DNA from: Candidatus Njordarchaeota archaeon
GTDB lineage: Archaea; Thermoproteota; JANJXX01; Panguiarchaeales; Panguiarchaeaceae
Direction of reading: 5' to 3'
DNA length: 31,299 nt
Assembly (NCBI GenBank): GCA_029855985.1
Contig: JAGSHR010000187.1
Coordinates: 1 to 31,299 of the forward strand
Part shown: piece by piece, positions 23,079 to 31,117 of the stretch
Layout of the letters: each line of letters starts with the position of its first letter
How positions within the stretch are numbered: position 1 is the stretch's first letter
Made by a program: the position numbers and the translations under genes
Notes under the pieces: model-generated
Database searches by the model: none
The model's input: the letters and a program-made list of their open reading frames with translations, nothing else
Told to the model about the DNA's origin: nothing

Positions 23079-24047
23079 TCACACCTCCTCATTCAACCAG
23101 CACGCTGAGTAATGGTGTTCCCCGACTTCAATTAACTTTGGTTTGGCTTCTTTACAGACATTCATTGCATATTTGCATCTCGGGTGAAATCTGCACCCAG
23201 TTGGGGGATTCACCAAGCTTGGAACTTCACCTTTAATGTATGGTAACGGTTTACCTTTGTACTCGGGGTTCGGTATTGCCTCCATTAATGCCTTAGTATA
23301 GGGATTATTTGGTTCCATTAGAACATCTTTAACGGGACCAATCTCCATAACCTGCCCAGCGTAGAAAACCGCCATTCGATCACACATGTACGATACGACG
23401 CTTAGATCATGAGTTATAAGTATAATCGTTAGTTTTAACTCGCTTCTCAACCTTTTTAACAATTTGAGAATTTGTGCTTGAATGGTGACATCAAGAGCTG
23501 TTGTTGGCTCATCAGCAATAAGAAGCTTTGGTTTCGTGGAAATGGCCATGGCAATCATTACGCGCTGAGCCATTCCACCCGATAACTCAAAAGGATAGGA
23601 CTCCATTACCCTGTCTGGATCGGGTAATTCAACTTTTTTGAGGAGATCAATTGCATAATCGTAGGCTTCTTCCTTTTCCATCCCTAAATGGTACATTATC
23701 ACGTTTAGCATTTGATCCTTAACTTTAAACACTGGGTTGAGAGAGCTTGAGGGGTTCTGGAATATCATGTTGATTTCTTTCCCCCTTATTCTCTTATAGG
23801 CGTTTTTGTTAGAAATCAAATCTATACCATTGAATATCACTTTACCTTTCTCTAAAACAGCGTTAGGTGGGAGCAATCCCATGATCGTCAAGGCAGTCAC
23901 TGACTTACCAGAACCTGATTCACCAACTATACCAAATATTTCCCCTTTATTAACTTCAAAATTTATACCGTCAAGCACTTTAGCGATACCCTCATAGGTC
24001 TTAAAGGACAGATAGAGGTCCTCAACCTTGAGCATAGTATTACTCAT
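23079..24047 (-). CDS. oppD: Oligopeptide/dipeptide ABC transporter ATPase (OppD/DppD-like)
   Basis: The first ATPase of the importer, 322 residues. Walker A G-E-S-G-S-G-K-S, Q-loop F-Q-N-P-S, signature L-S-G-G-M-A-Q-R, Walker B L-L-I-A-D-E-P-T-T-A-L-D, and the C-terminal G-C-R-F-H-P-R-C cluster are visible. The Met in the signature (LSGGM) is the usual OppD variant and helps separate it from OppF. Start ATG at 24047 follows GGAGGATC that overlaps the oppC stop. Confidence 0.92.
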   Translation of the reverse strand: MSNTMLKVEDLYLSFKTYEGIAKVLDGINFEVNKGEIFGIVGESGSGKSVTALTIMGLLPPNAVLEKGKVIFNGIDLISNKNAYKRIRGKEINMIFQNPSSSLNPVFKVKDQMLNVIMYHLGMEKEEAYDYAIDLLKKVELPDPDRVMESYPFELSGGMAQRVMIAMAISTKPKLLIADEPTTALDVTIQAQILKLLKRLRSELKLTIILITHDLSVVSYMCDRMAVFYAGQVMEIGPVKDVLMEPNNPYTKALMEAIPNPEYKGKPLPYIKGEVPSLVNPPTGCRFHPRCKYAMNVCKEAKPKLIEVGEHHYSACWLNEEV

Positions 24048-24048
24048 G

Positions 24049-24963
24049 TTAGATCCTCCTTTTAACCCTCAGTTTTGGATCAAGGAATTCCCTCAAAGCG
24101 TCACCAATCAAGTTAAACGCCATAACAGCGATGAAAATAGCTAAACCTGGGAAGAATGAGTACCACCAATGCGTAATAATGTATGTTGAACCTTCATAGA
24201 CCATTAAACCCCAGTCGGGAGACCCTCTTGGAGAACCCAATCCTAGGAATGCCAATCCCGCTTCTGCTAATATAACGGTGCCCATATCAATAGTCGCTTG
24301 GACGATTATTGGGGCCAAAATGTTGGGCAATATAAAGTAAACTATTATTTTCCAGTCACTTATCCCTAGAGCTTTAGCAGCATAGACATAATCCCGTTCT
24401 TTAATTGAAAGAGTTGTGTTTCTAACAATTCGCGTATACCATGGCCACCAAGTTACGGCAATAGCGATCAAAGCGTTTATTAAACTCGGACCCATTAACG
24501 CGGCGATCACCATAGCTAATAGTAATGCTGGAAACGCTAGGAATAGGTCGGTTATCCTCATTATTATCTCATCTATCACGCCACCATAGTAACCCGCGAT
24601 TAGCCCAAGTGGAACCCCTACTGCTAGTGCAAAAGCGACCACCACAACAGCTGCGAATAAAGCTATTCTAGTGCCAAAGATTACTCTGCTAAAAATGTCT
24701 CGCCCATAAAGATCGGTACCCATGAGGTGCTGGAGAGAAGGAGGTTGCAACCTATTCTCTGTTTCAACTGAACCAAAACCAGTAACGGGGTATGGTGCAA
24801 TCAAAGGAGCAAAAATAGCGACAATAATCATTAAGAGCATTATTGTAAAACCAATTTTTGTTAAGGGGTTTTTCCAAAGAGCTAAAAACGAAGCTTTATA
24901 CTCTCTCAGCATTGTTTCATGTTCTTTGACCCACTTCTTATACTTTTCCACTAAGAGGGACAT
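24049..24963 (-). CDS. oppC: Peptide ABC transporter permease (OppC/DppC-like)
   Basis: A 304-residue inner-membrane permease. A cytoplasmic N-terminus leads to a first helix near residue 38, then the periplasmic-type G-T-D-L-Y-G-R-D-I-F-S-R motif typical of OppC. The coupling (EAA) loop is A-A-K-A-L-G-I-S-D-W-K-I-I-V. Six hydrophobic segments in total. Start ATG at 24963 with GGAGTGA upstream. Confidence 0.92.
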   Translation of the reverse strand: MSLLVEKYKKWVKEHETMLREYKASFLALWKNPLTKIGFTIMLLMIIVAIFAPLIAPYPVTGFGSVETENRLQPPSLQHLMGTDLYGRDIFSRVIFGTRIALFAAVVVVAFALAVGVPLGLIAGYYGGVIDEIIMRITDLFLAFPALLLAMVIAALMGPSLINALIAIAVTWWPWYTRIVRNTTLSIKERDYVYAAKALGISDWKIIVYFILPNILAPIIVQATIDMGTVILAEAGLAFLGLGSPRGSPDWGLMVYEGSTYIITHWWYSFFPGLAIFIAVMAFNLIGDALREFLDPKLRVKRRI

Positions 24964-24965
24964 TT

Positions 24966-25985
24966 TTATTCACTCCTTATTATCCTGGGATCAATAAACG
25001 CTTGCAGAATATCAACTATCAAGTTCACGACAATGTAGAAAACGGCGACAAATATTGTTATCCCCATGATGGTAGGATAGTCAAACGCAAAGAGCGCATA
25101 ACCTGCGAGGGACCCTAGCCCTTGTCTCGAGAAGATATATTCAACGTAAAAAGCTCCTACAATATAGTATGCAAAGTTAAGCCCAGCTATTGTTATAGTC
25201 GGACCTATCGCATTCTTCAAGACATATTTATCGATAATCTCATCAGGTAAACCATTCGCTCTAGCAGCAAGAATATAATACTCATCAACGACTTCGAGCA
25301 TAGACGCCCTAACCATTCTCGCAATAGAACCCATTGGGTACGCAGCCAATGTTAAAGCTGGAAGAATCATGTGCTCTAGCACACTCATAAAAGCTGGTAT
25401 ATCCCCTTGTATCAGCGTGTCAATTAGGTACATGCCAGTAATCTCCTTGAATGGGTAAGCATCCTTTATGATTGGATCAATTCTCCCAGTTACAGAGGTA
25501 AAACCAAAAGCCACAGCAGCAGACATAAAGACTAATCCGAGCCAGAAAGATGGAAATGAGACACCGCTGATCGCCACAACCCTCGTGAGATGATCTGGAA
25601 TCTTGTTAACATACTTCACCGAGATCTTACCTAGGTATACTCCTAGCACGAAGGAGATTACCGCAGAGAAAAGTATTAGTTCAAACGTACTCATGAAGTT
25701 CGTTAAAATGTCATTTAGAACAGGAGTGTATGTACGTAGTGAGATACCCCAATCCCCTTTAAGTAGGTTCAACATGTACTTATAGTACTGCACATAGAGA
25801 GGCTGATCTAACCCATACTTCTCCTTCAATCTAGCTATGTCCTCTGGCGAGTAGTGACCATGCCCCAAAAAAATTGTCACGGGGTCAGTTAAAACAAATA
25901 TTAACATGAACGTTATGAAAGTCACGCCGAGAACAACAAAAACAGAAAAAATCAGTCTCCGGATTATATAGTCCCTAAGTCTCAT
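24966..25985 (-). CDS. oppB: Peptide ABC transporter permease (OppB/DppB-like)
   Basis: A 339-residue permease with the standard OppB beginning Y-I-I-R-R-L-I-F-S-V-F-V-V-L-G-V-T. It is followed by the K-Y-G-L-D-Q-P-L-Y-V-Q-Y segment and the coupling loop A-R-A-N-G-L-P-D-E-I-I-D-K-Y. The usual six helices are visible as hydrophobic runs. Start ATG at 25985 with GGGTG about 8 nt upstream. The binding-protein gene lies 52 nt upstream on the same strand. Confidence 0.92.
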   Translation of the reverse strand: MRLRDYIIRRLIFSVFVVLGVTFITFMLIFVLTDPVTIFLGHGHYSPEDIARLKEKYGLDQPLYVQYYKYMLNLLKGDWGISLRTYTPVLNDILTNFMSTFELILFSAVISFVLGVYLGKISVKYVNKIPDHLTRVVAISGVSFPSFWLGLVFMSAAVAFGFTSVTGRIDPIIKDAYPFKEITGMYLIDTLIQGDIPAFMSVLEHMILPALTLAAYPMGSIARMVRASMLEVVDEYYILAARANGLPDEIIDKYVLKNAIGPTITIAGLNFAYYIVGAFYVEYIFSRQGLGSLAGYALFAFDYPTIMGITIFVAVFYIVVNLIVDILQAFIDPRIIRSE

Positions 25986-26037
25986 ATCTTACACCCAAAA
26001 AAATAAAGAAAAAAATTAAAAAGATTTAGAAGGAAGT

Positions 26038-27714
26038 TCATTCCTCATTCTTTTCTTCGAATTTAATGGGAGGAACTATAGCTAAAATTGGTAACATAAT
26101 AGCTAAGGGGGATGGAGTAGATGAAGCGTTCTTTAGATAGAGATTGTAGACAAAAACTACACCTGGGTAGTTAATATTGTACTGGAATCCCCCGATGTCG
26201 GAGCGATAAGTAATAATTTCTTGGGCATCATATAGGAATGCTGCTGGGGCATCCTCAATTAAAATGCTTTGTGCAGTGAAGTACAACTCAAACGCTCTAG
26301 TCTTATTTATGGGCTCTGTTGTGTAAGCTGTCCATAGATAATAATCAAACACCGAGTTGTTGTACCAAGCAAAGTTAAAGTGGTAACTCCACTTGAGCAC
26401 CCAACTAGCAAACATGTTCTCCATGTTGTCATAACCATCTGGATAAGTAGGCCACCAGAGCAATAGGAACAAGTCGTAGGAAGTTGGATCAGTCATGGCT
26501 TGTGTCCACTGAGTGGACCAAGGTAACGCGACAACATCAACATCGAAACCGAGTTGCTCGAAAGCTTGCTCTATTAATGGGGCATAAGTTGCCTCTGCTG
26601 TGTTCTCTGCAGCGTATGTTAGCTTTAACCGTATACCATGGGGGTCAACTCCGGATTCGTTTAGTAATTGTCTAGCCATTGTTAAGTTATACGTGTATTG
26701 GAATAGATCCTCACTGTGAGGCCATAACCCATATGGTACTGGTCCTTTTGCTTGTCTTGCATATCCATCTAGGGCATCAATAATATCTTGATAAGGCACC
26801 GCGTATGAGAGAGCTTGTCTAACTTTCGTTATGTTTAATGGGTACTTTAGGGTGTTGAAGAACATTAGGTAGTTGTATACGCTTTGCTCGATGTCAACAA
26901 CGAACCTTGAATCATTCTTTAATTGAGGAATGTTGCTTGTGGGAACGTTCATGATTATGTCTGCGGAGCCTCCAATCAGATCGTTGTATTGCGTCACAGA
27001 GTCAGGAGTATACTTGTAATAGATTTTCTCAAATTGACCTTCTCTCCATCCGCCCCAATAATCATCAAAGCGCTCCAATAAAACGTGGTCCTGCTTAACA
27101 TATTCAGCAAGTTTATATGGACCTGTTCCCGCGCTATGACCTTCCTCGAACCATTCTTTTATTTGGGTATCATTTCCAAGTCTCTGGAGGGATGGGCTTA
27201 TGATCCAAGCACCGTATATCGAGGTTAAAAGCGTATCCAATGGTACTGGTGTCGTTAAGTAGAATCTTACAGTATACGTGTCAACGATGGTTATATTGTC
27301 AAGCATCCACCATAGGTATCCTGCCCCTTGACCAGTAGTGTAGTATACCCTCTTGTGTCTCTCAATTGAGAATTTAACTGCTGTAGCATTGAACGGTGTT
27401 CCATCATGGAACGTCACATTGTGACGGAGTTTAAACGTCCAAACCTTACCATCAGAGCTTACCGTGTAGCTTGTAGCTAAGACATATTCTATTTCACCGT
27501 TTGGCCCCATTCTTAGAAGTGTTTCATACATATTTGCCAAATATGCGTTTTCTACTGAGAACGAATAGCTTGGATCCCAGGTCGTCTTGTCTCTAGCTAT
27601 GTCAATTATGAGCATTGTCTTTTTTGGTGCCGGTTGGAAAAACAAATAATAGGCACCGCCAGCAACTACCAAAACGACGATCACGATTATTGCTATAAGT
27701 GAATTTCTGTTCAT
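26038..27714 (-). CDS. Extracellular peptide-binding protein (SBP_bac_5 family)
   Basis: Solute receptor of the Opp/Dpp importer, 558 residues. The N-terminus has a short basic start and a long hydrophobic stretch (I-A-I-I-V-I-V-V-L-V-V-A), which acts as signal/anchor. There is no lipobox cysteine. Family-5 features follow: T-T-W-D-P-S, Y-E-T-L-L, W-T-F-K-L-R-H-N-V-T-F-H-D-G-T-P-F-N-A-T (the F-H-D-G-x-P signature) and G-T-G-P-Y-K-L near 190. A weak hydrophobic segment precedes the charged C-terminus. It heads the operon; the TATA-like GATTATAATA at 27771-27780 (minus) would place the start site near 27748. Confidence 0.93.
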   Translation of the reverse strand: MNRNSLIAIIVIVVLVVAGGAYYLFFQPAPKKTMLIIDIARDKTTWDPSYSFSVENAYLANMYETLLRMGPNGEIEYVLATSYTVSSDGKVWTFKLRHNVTFHDGTPFNATAVKFSIERHKRVYYTTGQGAGYLWWMLDNITIVDTYTVRFYLTTPVPLDTLLTSIYGAWIISPSLQRLGNDTQIKEWFEEGHSAGTGPYKLAEYVKQDHVLLERFDDYWGGWREGQFEKIYYKYTPDSVTQYNDLIGGSADIIMNVPTSNIPQLKNDSRFVVDIEQSVYNYLMFFNTLKYPLNITKVRQALSYAVPYQDIIDALDGYARQAKGPVPYGLWPHSEDLFQYTYNLTMARQLLNESGVDPHGIRLKLTYAAENTAEATYAPLIEQAFEQLGFDVDVVALPWSTQWTQAMTDPTSYDLFLLLWWPTYPDGYDNMENMFASWVLKWSYHFNFAWYNNSVFDYYLWTAYTTEPINKTRAFELYFTAQSILIEDAPAAFLYDAQEIITYRSDIGGFQYNINYPGVVFVYNLYLKNASSTPSPLAIMLPILAIVPPIKFEEKNEE

Positions 27715-27770
27715 ATTTTATCATGCCTCATTAATTTTTTACAAAAAAATGTTGGCTGAAGGAATTTTCG

Positions 27771-27780
27771 TATTATAATC
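27771..27780 (-). promoter_or_regulatory. Likely promoter of the peptide-transporter operon
   Basis: GATTATAATA on the minus strand is about 60 nt upstream of the binding-protein ATG, giving a leader of about 34 nt. A second TATA-like box, TTTATAAA, lies at 27793-27800. Spacing-based inference. Confidence 0.4.
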
Positions 27781-27808
27781 TAAGTTCTCTTCTTTATAAA
27801 TTTTACGG

Positions 27809-27903
27809 AAATTTTTCGAAAATTTTATATAAATTTAATACATAATCCTAACTAATGCTCAATTATTAGTAAAAGAGTTAAAGAAGCTCAAATAATTAAA
27901 AAG
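27809..27903 (+). promoter_or_regulatory. Promoter and operator-like repeats before the aminotransferase gene
   Basis: Seen in order: a near-palindrome AAATTTTTCGAAAATTT at 27809-27825; a TATA-like TTTTATATAAATTT at 27823-27836; and two imperfect direct repeats sharing GCTCAA + AT-rich + AAAAG, with cores at 27857-27862 and 27886-27891. The repeats are 29 nt apart, close to three helical turns. The expected transcription start is near 27857, so the repeats would cover the start site and leader. An Lrp/AsnC regulator is encoded two genes downstream and is a natural candidate binder (inference). Confidence 0.4.
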
Positions 27904-27911
27904 TGATATAA

Positions 27912-29252
27912 ATGCCGGAAACACCGTATCCACAAATTAGAGTGCCCCCTCCCGGTCCAAACTCCAAAGAACTAATGAAAGAGAAGGAGAAATATATTTC
28001 AAATGGAGTGGGCGTAGCACACCCCATATTCATAAAGAAAGCGTATGGTGGTTTAATAGAGGACGTTGATGGAAACATCTACATAGACTTTGCGGGCGGA
28101 ATAGGAGTTATAAACGCCGGTCACAATCATCCTCGGGTAATAAACGCGGTAAAAGAGCAATTAGATAAGTATCTACACACGTGTTTCATGGTTATACCCT
28201 ACGAACCATACGTGCGACTAGCAGAAAAACTCAGTGAGGTAACTATCCCCGAGCTGAAGAAATCTGTTTTCTTAAACTCTGGCGCAGAAGCAGTTGAAAA
28301 TGCTGTGAAAATCTCAATTTATTACAGAAGAGCGCAAGGAATTCTGGTTTTCGACAACGCTTTCCACGGCAGAACAAGGTTAACAATGACAATGACTGGA
28401 AAAAACAAACCATATAAATATCATCTAGGACACCCAGTAAGCTTCATTGAGAGACTGCCCTTCCCTTATTGCTATAGATGTCCATTCGGCATCAATCTTG
28501 ATTGCGACGAATGTAGTGAGAGGGTACTAGAATATATCACGTATAAATTAGAAACACACTATGCATACGATGAAATCGCTGCATTGATAATCGAACTTGT
28601 ACAAGGCGAAGGCGGTTTTATTGTCGCTCCAAAGAAATTCATTAAAGAGCTCTACCAGTTAACCAAAGAGAATGGGATCCTATTTATTTCGGATGAAGTT
28701 CAAACGGGCTTTGGGAGAACAGCTAAAATGTTCGCATATGAACACTACAATATAATTCCAGACATGTTAACATTTGGCAAATCAATAGCTGCAGGATTTC
28801 CACTTAGCGGTGTAATTGGAAAAGAAGAAATCATGGACTCTGTTCACCCGGGAGGACTTGGAGGAACTTTTGGAGGAAACCCTGTAGCAGCAATAGCAGG
28901 AATCGAAGTGATCGATATCATAAAGGAAAACCTCGGTAACGCCGAAAAAATAGGAAAACTCTTACTTGATAGGTTCAACGAGTTCAAAGACGAATTCGAG
29001 ATGGTGGGTGACGCAAGGGGGCTCGGAGCCATGGTTGCCATGGAGCTAGTGAAGGACAAGCAAAGCAAGAAACCGGCACCCGAGGAGACCAAGAAGGTCA
29101 TTCACGATAGCCTAAGTAGAGGGCTCATCATAATAAAAAGCGGAATCTACAGTAACGTTATCAGGGTTTTAGTTCCCATAACTGTGGAATTAGAGCTAGT
29201 GGAGAAGGGTTTAGAGATATTGGAAAGTGTTCTAAAAGAAAACATCAAATAA
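27912..29252 (+). CDS. Class III pyridoxal-phosphate aminotransferase (GabT/ornithine aminotransferase-like)
   Basis: A 446-residue PLP enzyme of the acetylornithine/4-aminobutyrate aminotransferase subgroup. Landmarks: D-F-A-G-G-I-G-V-I-N-A-G-H-N-H-P, the S-G-A-E-A-V-E-N-A-V PLP phosphate site, N-A-F-H-G-R-T, F-I-S-D-E-V-Q-T-G-F-G-R-T, and the Schiff-base lysine in T-F-G-K-S-I-A-A-G-F-P. A cysteine-rich insert (C-Y-R-C-P-F-G, then C-D-E-C) occurs in related archaeal enzymes. Substrate could be GABA, ornithine, lysine or a branched-chain amino acid; some archaeal relatives are racemases. Start ATG at 27912 with GTGAT upstream. Confidence 0.87.
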   Translation: MPETPYPQIRVPPPGPNSKELMKEKEKYISNGVGVAHPIFIKKAYGGLIEDVDGNIYIDFAGGIGVINAGHNHPRVINAVKEQLDKYLHTCFMVIPYEPYVRLAEKLSEVTIPELKKSVFLNSGAEAVENAVKISIYYRRAQGILVFDNAFHGRTRLTMTMTGKNKPYKYHLGHPVSFIERLPFPYCYRCPFGINLDCDECSERVLEYITYKLETHYAYDEIAALIIELVQGEGGFIVAPKKFIKELYQLTKENGILFISDEVQTGFGRTAKMFAYEHYNIIPDMLTFGKSIAAGFPLSGVIGKEEIMDSVHPGGLGGTFGGNPVAAIAGIEVIDIIKENLGNAEKIGKLLLDRFNEFKDEFEMVGDARGLGAMVAMELVKDKQSKKPAPEETKKVIHDSLSRGLIIIKSGIYSNVIRVLVPITVELELVEKGLEILESVLKENIK

Positions 29253-29261
29253 CATAAATTT

Positions 29262-29301
29262 TTGAATTTATTCAAAGAATATTTAAATAATTAAAATATT
29301 T
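29262..29301 (+). promoter_or_regulatory. Palindromic AT-rich region before the Lrp gene
   Basis: A 6-bp inverted repeat with a 2-nt spacer (TTGAAT-TT-ATTCAA, 29262-29275) is followed by AT-rich sequence suitable as a TATA region (about 29279-29301). It lies 50-90 nt upstream of the Lrp start. Lrp/AsnC proteins commonly bind such AT-rich palindromes and regulate themselves, so an autoregulatory site is plausible. Confidence 0.35.
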
Positions 29302-29349
29302 TCCAATTAAATATTCCCTCAACAAGGACCCCTCAAAGGTGATAGAAAA

Positions 29350-29847
29350 GTGAAGAAAAACGAACCAACAAAGAGAAAAAACACGCAACTAGACAGGATA
29401 GATAGGAAAATACTCAACATACTCCAACAAGACGCAAACAAGTCCTTGGAGGAAATAAGCAAAGAACTCAAAATGTCCAAATCAGCAATACACTATAGGA
29501 TCAAACGAATGCAAGAAAAAGGGATAATACAAAAGTTCATGGCACTGGTTGACCCCCTAAAAGTTGGATGCGATATATTAGCAATATCCATGATAAGAGC
29601 AAAATTCGGACCGGGGTACCAGAAAAAAGTGGGAGAAAAACTCTCTAAGATAAAAGGCGTATGGGCAGTCTACTTCTTACTCGGAGACATTGACTTCGTC
29701 GTTCTAATAAGAGCCAAAAACAGAGAAGACCTCCAAAGAATAATAAACGAGTTCATATCAACCCCCGAAATAGAGAGAAGCAGCACACACATAATCCTAG
29801 AAAGAATAAAAGAGGACCCAATGGTGGAACTCACAGAAACAGACTAA
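29350..29847 (+). CDS. Lrp/AsnC family transcription regulator
   Basis: A 165-residue feast/famine regulator. It has an N-terminal winged helix-turn-helix (D-R-I-D-R-K-I-L-N-I-L-Q-Q-D-A, then S-L-E-E-I-S-K-E-L-K-M-S-K-S-A-I-H-Y-R-I-K-R-M). A C-terminal RAM ligand-binding domain follows (G-V-W-A-V-Y-F-L-L-G-D-I-D-F-V-V-L-I-R-A). The N-terminus adds a short Lys-rich extension. Start GTG at 29350 is preceded by GGTGAT 8 nt away. Position between the aminotransferase and the nitrilase-like gene suggests amino-acid-responsive control of these genes. Confidence 0.9.
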   Translation: MKKNEPTKRKNTQLDRIDRKILNILQQDANKSLEEISKELKMSKSAIHYRIKRMQEKGIIQKFMALVDPLKVGCDILAISMIRAKFGPGYQKKVGEKLSKIKGVWAVYFLLGDIDFVVLIRAKNREDLQRIINEFISTPEIERSSTHIILERIKEDPMVELTETD

Positions 29848-29869
29848 AAACAAAGAAGAGGTGCAAAAA

Positions 29870-30742
29870 ATGGAAATCAAAATATGCGCCGCCCAAATGA
29901 AGATAGCACACCTAGAACCAGAAACAAACCTAGAAAAAGCAATACAATTCGCTCATGAAGCACACAAACAAGAATGCAACATACTAGCATACCCGGAAAT
30001 ATTCCTAACAGGCCCACTAACACCAAACTACCAAAACCTCGCAATGGAAATCCCCAACAAATACACAGAAAAATTCAGCGAACTAGCAGAAGAACTCAAC
30101 ATGCACATAGTAATGGGAACAATCTACGAAAAACAAAAAGACAAAATATACAACACAAGCATACTCATAAACGAAAACGGGGAAATAATAGGAAAATACA
30201 GAAAAAACTACCTATGGGCCTCAGAAAAAACATTCGCAACACCCTCAAAAGAAAAACCCGTCTTCGACACAAAATACGGAAAAATAGGAATAAACATATG
30301 CTGGGACCTCGCATTCCCAGAAATAGCAAAAACAATGGCACTAAAAGGAGCAAAAATAATAATAACACCCTCATTCTGGACACAAGAAGACAAATACGGA
30401 TGGCAAATAGACCAAGAAACAGCAAAACAAATACCCCAACACGACACCGAAGCACTATTCATAGACACAGTGGTACCAGCAAGAGCAATAGAAAACGAAG
30501 TAATCTACGTATACATAAACGGAGCAGAAACATTCCAACACAAAAACGGATACACACTACACTTCTTCGGACACACACAAATAGCAACACCACTCTACGG
30601 AACAATAAAAAAACTAAACCAAAAAGAAAACCTACTAACAGCAAAAACCAACACAAACATAACACAAACAGCAGAAAAAATCTACCAAATCAAACAAGAC
30701 ACACTAAAAAGAACAACAATAAACCAATGGGAAAACCTCTAA
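29870..30742 (+). CDS. Carbon-nitrogen hydrolase (nitrilase superfamily amidase)
   Basis: Nitrilase-fold amidase with the catalytic triad visible: Glu43 (A-Y-P-E-I-F), Lys112 (K-Y-R-K-N-Y-L-W) and Cys144 (N-I-C-W-D-L-A-F-P-E). It is closest in style to omega-amidases, carbamoylputrescine amidases and beta-ureidopropionases, all of which cleave an amide or carbamoyl C-N bond; substrate is not determinable. A GTG at 29861 could open the frame, but the ATG at 29870 has GAGGTG 6 nt upstream. The gene is unusually rich in A and C on its coding strand. It follows the Lrp gene closely and is probably co-transcribed with it. Confidence 0.86.
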   Translation: MEIKICAAQMKIAHLEPETNLEKAIQFAHEAHKQECNILAYPEIFLTGPLTPNYQNLAMEIPNKYTEKFSELAEELNMHIVMGTIYEKQKDKIYNTSILINENGEIIGKYRKNYLWASEKTFATPSKEKPVFDTKYGKIGINICWDLAFPEIAKTMALKGAKIIITPSFWTQEDKYGWQIDQETAKQIPQHDTEALFIDTVVPARAIENEVIYVYINGAETFQHKNGYTLHFFGHTQIATPLYGTIKKLNQKENLLTAKTNTNITQTAEKIYQIKQDTLKRTTINQWENL

Positions 30743-30756
30743 AAAAGAAAAAGAAA
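30741..30756 (-). terminator. T-rich terminator after the tRNA cluster
   Basis: Immediately after the CCA of tRNA-Gly, the minus strand runs TTTCTTTTTCTTTTTT. T-tracts of this kind are the normal archaeal terminators. Confidence 0.55.
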
Positions 30757-30832
30757 TGGTGCGCGGGCCGGGATTCGAACCCGGGCGACCGCCTTGGAAG
30801 GGCGGCATCCTAACCAGCTAGACCACCCGCGC
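30757..30832 (-). tRNA. tRNA-Gly (anticodon TCC), CCA encoded
   Basis: Full cloverleaf on the minus strand: acceptor GCGCGGG/CCCGCGC, anticodon stem CCGCC/GGCGG with loop CTTCCAA (anticodon TCC), T arm CCGGG-TTCGAAT-CCCGG, discriminator A, encoded CCA. No intron. Only 4 nt separate it from the CCA of tRNA-Trp upstream, so it must be cut from a common precursor. Confidence 0.96.
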
Positions 30833-30836
30833 CCCT

Positions 30837-30934
30837 TGGTGGGGCCGGGGGGATTTGAACCCCCGACCTACCGGTGTCCCCGACACCGACAAACGCTGGA
30901 GCCGGCCGGAATAACCTGGCTATCCTACGGCCCC
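30837..30934 (-). tRNA. tRNA-Trp (anticodon CCA) with a 20-nt intron, CCA encoded
   Basis: Acceptor GGGGCCG/CGGCCCC, T arm GGGGG-TTCAAAT-CCCCC, discriminator A and encoded CCA. The anticodon stem GCCGG/CCGGT encloses CTCCAG, then a 20-nt intron at 30876-30895, then A38, so the intron is at the canonical 37/38 site. The bulge-helix-bulge is visible. The bulges are A-G^C (5') and A-C^A (3'), separated by CTCC/GGGG. The inner intron helix is weak. Anticodon at 30897-30899. Confidence 0.92.
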
Positions 30935-30950
30935 ACAACAACACCAAAAC

Positions 30951-31046
30951 TGGTGGGCGGGGGCGGATTCGAACCGCCGACCTTCCGGTATCCGAACACC
31001 CAAAGGGCGCCTTCAGCCGGACGCCCTCCCGCTAGGCCACCCGCCC
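30951..31046 (-). tRNA. tRNA-Phe (anticodon GAA) with a 21-nt intron, CCA encoded
   Basis: Acceptor GGGCGGG/CCCGCCC, T arm GGCGG-TTCGAAT-CCGCC, discriminator A, encoded CCA. Anticodon stem TCCGG/CCGGA with CTGAAG, intron at 30990-31010 and A38, again the 37/38 position. The bulge-helix-bulge is canonical: bulges A-G^G and A-T^A, central helix CTGA/TCGG, and an intron hairpin CGCCC-TTT-GGGTG. Anticodon at 31012-31014. First gene of the Phe-Trp-Gly cluster. The 71-nt gap upstream (31047-31117) is A/T-rich and probably holds the promoter. Confidence 0.94.
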
Positions 31047-31117
31047 ATTCCAATATTCAATAATTGGGAATTTTTTGCTTTTTAACTTTTTCTTTTTTAC
31101 AAAAAAAGCGCACTCCA

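Noticed and set aside
29974..30813. A 279-codon open frame overlapping the nitrilase gene, rich in Asn, Lys, Arg and Thr
   Set aside because: It arises because the strand is poor in T, so stop codons are scarce. Composition is low-complexity, it runs into a tRNA, and the other frame has a clear catalytic triad.
30837..30934. Reading the middle tRNA as tRNA-Pro(GGG) from the strong CGGTGTC-GGG-GACACCG hairpin
   Set aside because: The loop would lack T33 and the arms would not fit. The CCA-anticodon reading gives a full cloverleaf with a proper bulge-helix-bulge, so it is tRNA-Trp.
30794..31063. An 89-residue open frame over the tRNA cluster
   Set aside because: It is the plus-strand reading of tRNA-Gly, tRNA-Trp and tRNA-Phe; the repeated G-G-F-E-P-P-T pieces are the T arms.
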